Positions 13,616-17,905 of a stretch of 17,905 nucleotides of DNA are shown piece by piece (positions within the stretch are counted from its first letter, which is position 1; each line of letters starts with the position of its first letter). Made by a program: the position numbers and the translations under genes. This stretch comes from Actinomycetes bacterium (GTDB lineage: Bacteria; Actinomycetota; Acidimicrobiia; Acidimicrobiales; Microtrichaceae), in the NCBI GenBank assembly GCA_023389745.1, contig JAEWED010000093.1, positions 1 to 17,905 of the forward strand. Reading direction: 5' to 3'. The notes beneath the pieces were generated by a model. The model saw only the letters and a program-made list of their open reading frames with translations, had not been told where the DNA came from and did no database searches.

Positions 13616-14691
13616 TGACGGTCAGGGTCGGACTCCTGGGCACGGGCTTCATCGCCCGCTACCACGCCATGCAGCTCGGGCTCGCGGACGAGCCGAGCGA
13701 GCTCACCGCCGTGTTCGACCTCGACCGAGCACGTGCGGAGTCCTTCGTCACGGACCATGGCGCCACGGATCATGGCGTCACGGGCCACGGTGCCGCGGTG
13801 GTCGACGACGTCGCCGAGCTCGTCGACCGCAGCGACTCGGTGTTCGTGTGCACGTGGACCGCGGACCACCTGGCGTCGGTGCGAGCGGTCGTGGACGCCG
13901 GGCTGCCGGTCTTCTGCGAGAAGCCCCTGTCGACCGACCTGGGCTCGGCCCGCGACCTGGTCCGAGCGGTCGAGCAGGCGGGTGTGCCCAACATGGTGGG
14001 GCTCGTGCTGCGATCGTCGCCGGCCCTGCTCGCACTTCGCGAGCTGGTGCGTCGCCCGGAGTCGGGCGCGGTCATGAACGTCGTCTTCCGCGACGACCAG
14101 TACCTGCCGACGCAGGGCATGTACGGCTCGACGTGGCGGGGCGACCCCGAGCTCGCCGGCTCCGGCACGCTGCTCGAGCACTCGATCCACGACGTCGACA
14201 TCCTGGAGTGGCTGCTCGGCGACGCGGTGTCGGTCGCTGCGCAGCAGTCGCACTTCCACGGCATCGACCAGATCGAGGACTCGGTCAGCGCGCTGTTCCG
14301 CTTCGGCAGCGGGGCGACCGCGACGCTCGCATCGGTGTGGCACGACGTCCTGAGCCGGCCCAGCCAACGGCGCATCGAGGTGTTCTGCGAACGCGCGCTG
14401 GTCACGCTCGAGAGTGACGTGTTCGGTCCCGTGCGCGTCCAGGACTCCGACGGGGAGCTCGTGCTCGACGGCGAGGCACTGGTCACCTGGCTGCGCGAGC
14501 GTGCGGTGCGACTCGTCAGCGCGGAGCAGGAGTTCCTGGTCGCGGTGAGGGAACGGCTCGACGGCGGGCGACCAGGGCGACTCCGTCCCGACGTGCACGA
14601 CGCGCTGCGCGCCCACGAGCTCGTCGACGCCGTGTACCGGTCTGCCGGCTCCGACGGTGCCGCGGTCGCGGTGCCGCCACGGTCCGCCTGA
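13615..14691 (+). CDS. Gfo/Idh/MocA family NAD(P)-dependent oxidoreductase
   Basis: 358 residues. The Rossmann start VGLLGTGFIARYHA (about 5-18) binds NAD(P); CEKPLS with catalytic K103 and EHSIHDVDILEWLLG with H192 and D195 are the family's active-site motifs; a C-terminal alpha/beta substrate domain follows. Family members oxidise or reduce hydroxyls of sugars, inositols or related polyols. Residues 46-60 are three copies of a T-x-H-G-x pentapeptide (TDHGA, TDHGV, TGHGA) from a 15-bp DNA repeat, inserted between the second strand (LTAVFDLDRARAESF) and VVDDVAEL. The frame is open upstream to 13453, but the Rossmann strand begins at MTVRVGLLG. Its stop overlaps the deacetylase start in TGATG, so the two proteins are probably made together and act on the same amino-sugar route. 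Confidence 0.9.
   Translation: MTVRVGLLGTGFIARYHAMQLGLADEPSELTAVFDLDRARAESFVTDHGATDHGVTGHGAAVVDDVAELVDRSDSVFVCTWTADHLASVRAVVDAGLPVFCEKPLSTDLGSARDLVRAVEQAGVPNMVGLVLRSSPALLALRELVRRPESGAVMNVVFRDDQYLPTQGMYGSTWRGDPELAGSGTLLEHSIHDVDILEWLLGDAVSVAAQQSHFHGIDQIEDSVSALFRFGSGATATLASVWHDVLSRPSQRRIEVFCERALVTLESDVFGPVRVQDSDGELVLDGEALVTWLRERAVRLVSAEQEFLVAVRERLDGGRPGRLRPDVHDALRAHELVDAVYRSAGSDGAAVAVPPRSA
13750..13794 (+). repeat. 15-bp tandem repeat (3 units) inside the Gfo/Idh/MocA gene
   Basis: Units ACGGACCATGGCGCC, ACGGATCATGGCGTC and ACGGGCCACGGTGCC start at 13750, 13765 and 13780. They keep the frame and encode T-D/G-H-G-A/V pentapeptides at residues 46-60. Confidence 0.9.
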
Positions 14692-15773
14692 TGCGCCTCG
14701 GGGTGGCCGCGGCGCTCGTCGACGGGCGCGTGGTGGACGGCGACGTCGAGGTGTCGCTCGACGACGGGACCGTGGTGGCGACGGGGCTGCCGGCGCTCGA
14801 CGGCGCGGGGCTGGCGGTGCCGGGGCTCGTCGACCTGCAGATCAACGGCTTCGCCGGCGTCGACCTGCGTCGGGCGGACGCGCAGGGCTATGCGACCGTC
14901 GCCAGGGCGCTCGCTCGTCGCGGGGTGACGGCGTTCCAGCCGACGTTCCACTCCCAGTCGCTCGAGGACTACGAACGGAGCCTCGGGGTGCTCCCCGAGG
15001 TGCTGGCGGATCCGCCCGAGGGTGCACGGGTGCTGCCGGCGCACCTCGAGGGTCCCTTCCTGTCGCACCGCTGGAACGGCGCGCACGACGTCTCGCATCT
15101 CGTGGCGCCGGACCCCGGGCGCTGCGAGCGGCTGCTCGCGGCGGGGCCGGTCGGCTTCGTCACCCTCGCGCCCGAGCTGCCCGGAGCACTGGACGCGATC
15201 GCCAGGTTCGTCGCCGATGACGTGGTGGTGAGCATCGGCCACAGCGACGCGACGTCGGCCCGGGTGCACGAGGCCGTCGCCGCGGGTGCGACGCACCTGA
15301 CGCACTGCTGGAACGCACATCGACGGATGAGTGCTCGTGATCCCGGACCGGCGGGCGTGGCCCTGTCGAGCGACCGTCTCTCGATCGGGCTCATCGTGGA
15401 TCTCGTGCACGTGGCGCCCGAGGTGGTGACCGCGACCTGGCGTGCCGCGGCGGGGCGCATCGCCGTGACGACCGACGCCGTGACCGCCGCTGGGTCGCGC
15501 ACCGCGTCGGCCGGCGACGTCGCCCGACGCGACGACGGCACCATCGCCGGTGGCCTCGCCGGACCCGACGACTGCCTCCGGAACCTGGTGTCGCTCGGCG
15601 TCGGCGTGAGCGACGCGGTCGACGCGTGCGGGGGAGTGCAACGGCGGCTGCTCGGGTTGCCGGCGGTGCGCCTGCGTCCCGGCGATCCGGCCGACGTGGT
15701 GGTCCTCGACGATGCACTGGCGGTCCGGCGGACCTACGTCGCCGGCAGACCGGTCCTGTCCAAGGGTGCTTGA
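14691..15773 (+). CDS. nagA: N-acetylglucosamine-6-phosphate deacetylase family protein
   Basis: 360 residues of the amidohydrolase superfamily. The N-terminal beta part leads into PGLVDLQINGFAGVDL. The metal and catalytic residues are at the same spacing as in E. coli NagA: E120 (HLEGPFL), H184 (GHSDAT), H205 (THCWNAH), H240 (VDLVHV) and D262 (TTDAV). It removes acetate from N-acetylhexosamine-6-phosphate, feeding amino sugars to glycolysis or cell-wall synthesis. Two pocket motifs differ from the usual form: THLFNAM reads THCWNAH, and DGxH reads DLVH, so the preferred sugar (GlcNAc, GalNAc or another) is open. The start ATG shares one base with the preceding TGA. No nagB, kinase or transporter is in the window. 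A stop codon inside a palindrome (15769-15786) ends the gene. Confidence 0.9.
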   Translation: MRLGVAAALVDGRVVDGDVEVSLDDGTVVATGLPALDGAGLAVPGLVDLQINGFAGVDLRRADAQGYATVARALARRGVTAFQPTFHSQSLEDYERSLGVLPEVLADPPEGARVLPAHLEGPFLSHRWNGAHDVSHLVAPDPGRCERLLAAGPVGFVTLAPELPGALDAIARFVADDVVVSIGHSDATSARVHEAVAAGATHLTHCWNAHRRMSARDPGPAGVALSSDRLSIGLIVDLVHVAPEVVTATWRAAAGRIAVTTDAVTAAGSRTASAGDVARRDDGTIAGGLAGPDDCLRNLVSLGVGVSDAVDACGGVQRRLLGLPAVRLRPGDPADVVVLDDALAVRRTYVAGRPVLSKGA

Positions 15774-15786
15774 CCAGCCGGTCAAG
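15769..15786. promoter_or_regulatory. Palindromic operator candidate in the promoter of the alpha/beta hydrolase
   Basis: CTTGACCAGCCGGTCAAG has perfect 7-bp arms and a 4-bp centre. Its left arm contains TTGACC, which serves as a -35 with AACACT 18 bp downstream. The size and symmetry suit a TetR-like dimeric regulator, though no regulator gene is near. It also covers the nagA stop, so a weak terminator is a second reading. Confidence 0.45.
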
Positions 15787-15807
15787 TCCCGTGAACACTG
15801 CCCTGCA
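15770..15807 (+). promoter_or_regulatory. Promoter (-35 and -10) and predicted leaderless start of the alpha/beta hydrolase
   Basis: TTGACC (15770-15775), 18 bp, AACACT (15794-15799), 7 bases, ATG 15807. This is the only promoter in the window with a recognisable -35. No Shine-Dalgarno lies before the ATG. Confidence 0.5.
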
Positions 15808-16694
15808 TGCCGGTCAGCGACGCCAACGGAATCCGCATCCACCACGACCAGTTCGGTGACCCCGGTGCGCCCACCGTGCTGCTGGTCTCCGGCCTCGGCG
15901 CCCAGTGCCTGGTCTACGAGGACGAGGTCTGCGAGCAGCTCGCGAGCCACGACCTGCACGTCGTGCGCTACGACAACCGCGACGTCGGGCTGTCGACCCA
16001 CCTCGACGGCGTGGTCGCCGATCCGTTCGCGGCGCTGATGGCGACCTCGTCGGGCCTGCCGGTCGACGCGCCCTACACGCTGTCCGACATGGCGGTCGAC
16101 GGGATGGCGGTGCTCGACGTGCTCGGGATCGAGCAGGCGCACATCTTCGGTGCGTCGATGGGCGGGATGATCGCCCAGACGATGGCGATCGAGCATCCCG
16201 AGCGGGTGCTGTCGCTCACCTCGCTGATGTCGACCACCGGCGAGGCCGACGTCGGCCAGCCCGACGGCGAGGTGCTCGGAGCGCTGCTCGGCATGATGAG
16301 CGAGAGCGACACCTTCGAGGATCGCGTCAAGAGCTCCGTCGAGCTCTCGCGACTCATCGGCACCCGCGATCTCTTCGACGAGCAGCGCGCGACGGAGCGG
16401 GCCGAGTTGCTGGTGTCGCGTGCATACGACCCCGCCGGTGTGGCACGCCAGCTGGTCGCGATCTTCGCCTCGGGCTCACGTGCCGAGGGTCTCGCAGCGC
16501 TCGACGTCCCGACGGTCGTGCTCCACGGCGACGCCGACTTGCTCGTCGACATCTCCGGGGGACGTCGGACCGCAGAGCTGGTGCCCGGCGCCGAGTTCCA
16601 CGTCTTCGAGGGCATGGGGCACGACATGCCCCCGGAGTACCGGGACCGACTGATCGCTGGCATCGTCGAGAACGCCGCACGCGCGGGCGTCTGA
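15807..16694 (+). CDS. Alpha/beta-fold hydrolase
   Basis: 295 residues. The fold's landmarks are all present: VLLVSGLGA (oxyanion loop), RYDNRDVGLST, the nucleophile elbow FGASMGGM with S117, the acid in LHGDADLLV (D244) and the base in GMGHDMP (H272), with a helical cap at about 140-215. This type includes esterases, lactonases and the methylesterase-like RdmC group; the sequence does not fix the substrate. There is no signal peptide, so it is cytosolic. The ATG at 15807 matches conserved sequence right away and lies 7 bases after the predicted -10. It is followed after 76 bp by the alpha-methylacyl-CoA racemase, which suggests but does not prove a shared lipid or steroid role. Confidence 0.9.
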   Translation: MPVSDANGIRIHHDQFGDPGAPTVLLVSGLGAQCLVYEDEVCEQLASHDLHVVRYDNRDVGLSTHLDGVVADPFAALMATSSGLPVDAPYTLSDMAVDGMAVLDVLGIEQAHIFGASMGGMIAQTMAIEHPERVLSLTSLMSTTGEADVGQPDGEVLGALLGMMSESDTFEDRVKSSVELSRLIGTRDLFDEQRATERAELLVSRAYDPAGVARQLVAIFASGSRAEGLAALDVPTVVLHGDADLLVDISGGRRTAELVPGAEFHVFEGMGHDMPPEYRDRLIAGIVENAARAGV

Positions 16695-16701
16695 CCGCCC
16701 G

Positions 16702-16746
16702 CCACCGAACCGAATCCACCGACCCCGAACCCACCGACCCCCGAAC
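16702..16746. repeat. Imperfect 14-16 bp tandem repeat upstream of the racemase gene
   Basis: Three units begin with CCACCGA at 16702 (14 bp), 16716 (15 bp) and 16731 (16 bp), each ending in a CCGAA-containing stretch. They fill most of the 76-bp gap between the hydrolase stop and the racemase. The length steps come from one extra C per unit. The DNA is strongly strand-biased (C and A on the plus strand). Confidence 0.8.
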
Positions 16747-16770
16747 CGACCACTGGAGACGACGAGCACC

Positions 16771-17905
16771 ATGGGCCCACTGTCCGGAATCAAGATCATC
16801 GAGGTCGCGGGCATCGGCCCCGGCCCCTACGCGGCGATGATGCTCGCCGACATGGGCGCCGACGTGATCCGCATCGACCGCTCCGCCGCGGTGCAGGGCG
16901 GTGACCCCGCCGTGCCGCCGGCCGACATCTTCAACCGCGGCCGTCGCTCGATCGGCATCGACCTGAAGTCGCCCGAGGGCGTCGAGACGCTGCTCCAGCT
17001 CGTCGGACAGGCCGACGCGCTGATCGAGGGCTTCCGTCCCGGCGTCGCCGAGCGCCTCGGCTTCGGCCCCGACGTCTGCCTCGAGCGCAACCCGAAGCTC
17101 GTGTTCGGACGCATGACCGGCTGGGGGCAGGAGGGGCCCTACGCCCCGACCGCAGGTCACGACATCAACTACATCGCCCTGGCGGGTGTGCTGGCGCACC
17201 TGGGCCGCGCAGGTGAGAAGCCCACCCCGCCGATCAACCTCGTCGGCGACTTCGGCGGTGGCGGCATGCTGCTCGCCTTCGGCGTGGTCTGCGCGTTGCT
17301 CGAGTCGCAGCGCTCGGGCACGGGTCAGGTCGTCGACGCGGCGATGGTCGACGGCGCGGCGAGCCTGATGACGATGATCTGGGGCTTCAAGGCGATGGGC
17401 ATCTGGTCCGACGAGCGCGGCACGAACATGCTCGACACCGCAGCGCACTTCTACGACACCTACGAGTGCTCCGACGGCAAGTTCATCTCGATCGGTGCGA
17501 TCGAGCCGCAGTTCTACGCGCAGCTGCTGGCGCACACGCCGCTCGAGTCGACCTACACCGACCGTGGCGAGACGCTGCCGCATCAGATGGACAAGGCGCA
17601 CTGGCCCGAGATGAAGGACCGGTTGACCGAGATCTTCCTGACGAAGACCCGCGACGAGTGGAACGAGATCATGGAGGGCACCGACATCTGCTTCGCGCCG
17701 GTGCTCACGATGGACGAGGCCGCCCAGCACCCGCACAACGTCGAGCGCGGCACGTTCGTCGAGGTCGCCGGCATCACGCAGCCGGCGCCCGCTCCGCGAT
17801 TCGATCGCACGCCGGGCGAGGTGCAGCGTCCGCCGTCGCACCCCGGCCAGCACACCGACGAGATCCTCGCCGAGTGGCTGGGCGCCGACACCGACCGGAT
17901 CGCCT
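16771..17905 (+). CDS. mcr: Alpha-methylacyl-CoA racemase (CoA-transferase family III), partial at right edge
   Basis: The frame is open for 378 codons to the edge; related racemases have about 360, so only the last residues are likely missing. It opens with GPLSGIKIIEVAGIGPGPYAA, closely like Mycobacterium tuberculosis Mcr. The catalytic residues of that enzyme (R91, H126, D156, E241) correspond to R95 (ERLG), H130 (GHDINY), D160 (GDFGGG) and E245 (AIEPQF), a constant offset of four. It interconverts the R and S forms of 2-methylacyl-CoA, needed for beta-oxidation of branched fatty acids and sterol side chains. GGAG at 16755-16758 is 12 bases from ATG 16771, rather far; GACGAG at 16761-16766 is nearer but weak. 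No stop is seen before the edge. Other family III CoA-transferases are less likely given the residue match. Confidence 0.93.
   Translation, partial: MGPLSGIKIIEVAGIGPGPYAAMMLADMGADVIRIDRSAAVQGGDPAVPPADIFNRGRRSIGIDLKSPEGVETLLQLVGQADALIEGFRPGVAERLGFGPDVCLERNPKLVFGRMTGWGQEGPYAPTAGHDINYIALAGVLAHLGRAGEKPTPPINLVGDFGGGGMLLAFGVVCALLESQRSGTGQVVDAAMVDGAASLMTMIWGFKAMGIWSDERGTNMLDTAAHFYDTYECSDGKFISIGAIEPQFYAQLLAHTPLESTYTDRGETLPHQMDKAHWPEMKDRLTEIFLTKTRDEWNEIMEGTDICFAPVLTMDEAAQHPHNVERGTFVEVAGITQPAPAPRFDRTPGEVQRPPSHPGQHTDEILAEWLGADTDRIA

Noticed and set aside
13770..16196. Open minus-strand frame of 808 codons opposite the Gfo, nagA and hydrolase genes
   Set aside because: It spans three real plus-strand genes with clear catalytic motifs, and its own translation is low-complexity.
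16354..17853. Open minus-strand frame of 499 codons opposite the hydrolase and racemase
   Set aside because: Antisense to two confidently identified enzymes; no family resemblance.

Overview
The window is GC-rich, densely packed DNA with 15 genes in short, frequently alternating transcription units. No rRNA, tRNA, CRISPR array, insertion sequence or phage gene was seen. The gene set points to Actinomycetota: a fused E2/E1 2-oxoglutarate enzyme (Kgd type), a UvrD2-type helicase with a C-terminal HRDC domain, an F420-type luciferase-like oxidoreductase and an Mcr-like alpha-methylacyl-CoA racemase. A deep-branching, Acidimicrobiia-like lineage is my inference and cannot be proved from the window.

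Layout, left to right. (1) 1-1128, minus: a NYN-type ribonuclease domain fused to an S1-like domain and a Lys/Ala/Pro tail, cut by the left edge. (2) 1277-1900, plus: a HAD phosphatase whose promoter carries a CsoR-like palindrome. (3) 2003-5680, minus: kgd, ended by a strong hairpin. (4) 5755-7307, plus: exodeoxyribonuclease III and a PaaI-like thioesterase. (5) 7314-9491, minus: uvrD2. (6) 9587-10612, plus: a small zincin-like metalloprotein and a PH-domain/SHOCT membrane protein, each with its own promoter. (7) 13538-10683, minus: a tightly coupled operon of luciferase-like oxidoreductase, galT and galK. (8) 13615-15773, plus: a Gfo/Idh/MocA oxidoreductase overlapping an N-acetylhexosamine-6-phosphate deacetylase. 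(9) 15807 to the right edge, plus: an alpha/beta hydrolase and an alpha-methylacyl-CoA racemase, the latter cut by the edge very near its expected C-terminus.

Functionally this is central carbon metabolism (kgd), DNA repair (exonuclease III, UvrD2), sugar and amino-sugar handling (galT/galK facing the Gfo-NagA pair across a 76-bp divergent promoter region) and acyl-CoA chemistry (thioesterase, racemase).

Two patterns run through the window. First, eight genes have a TANNNT-like -10 hexamer ending 6-8 nt before the ATG/GTG and no Shine-Dalgarno sequence, which predicts leaderless mRNAs; 5 of these 8 start with GTG. Second, short tandem repeats with a 14-16 bp period recur both between genes and inside coding regions, including one that gives galK four successive in-frame ATG codons. 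I found no clearly new multi-gene system. The most unusual items are the NYN-S1 fusion protein, the CsoR-like operator in front of a HAD gene, and the repeated start region of galK.
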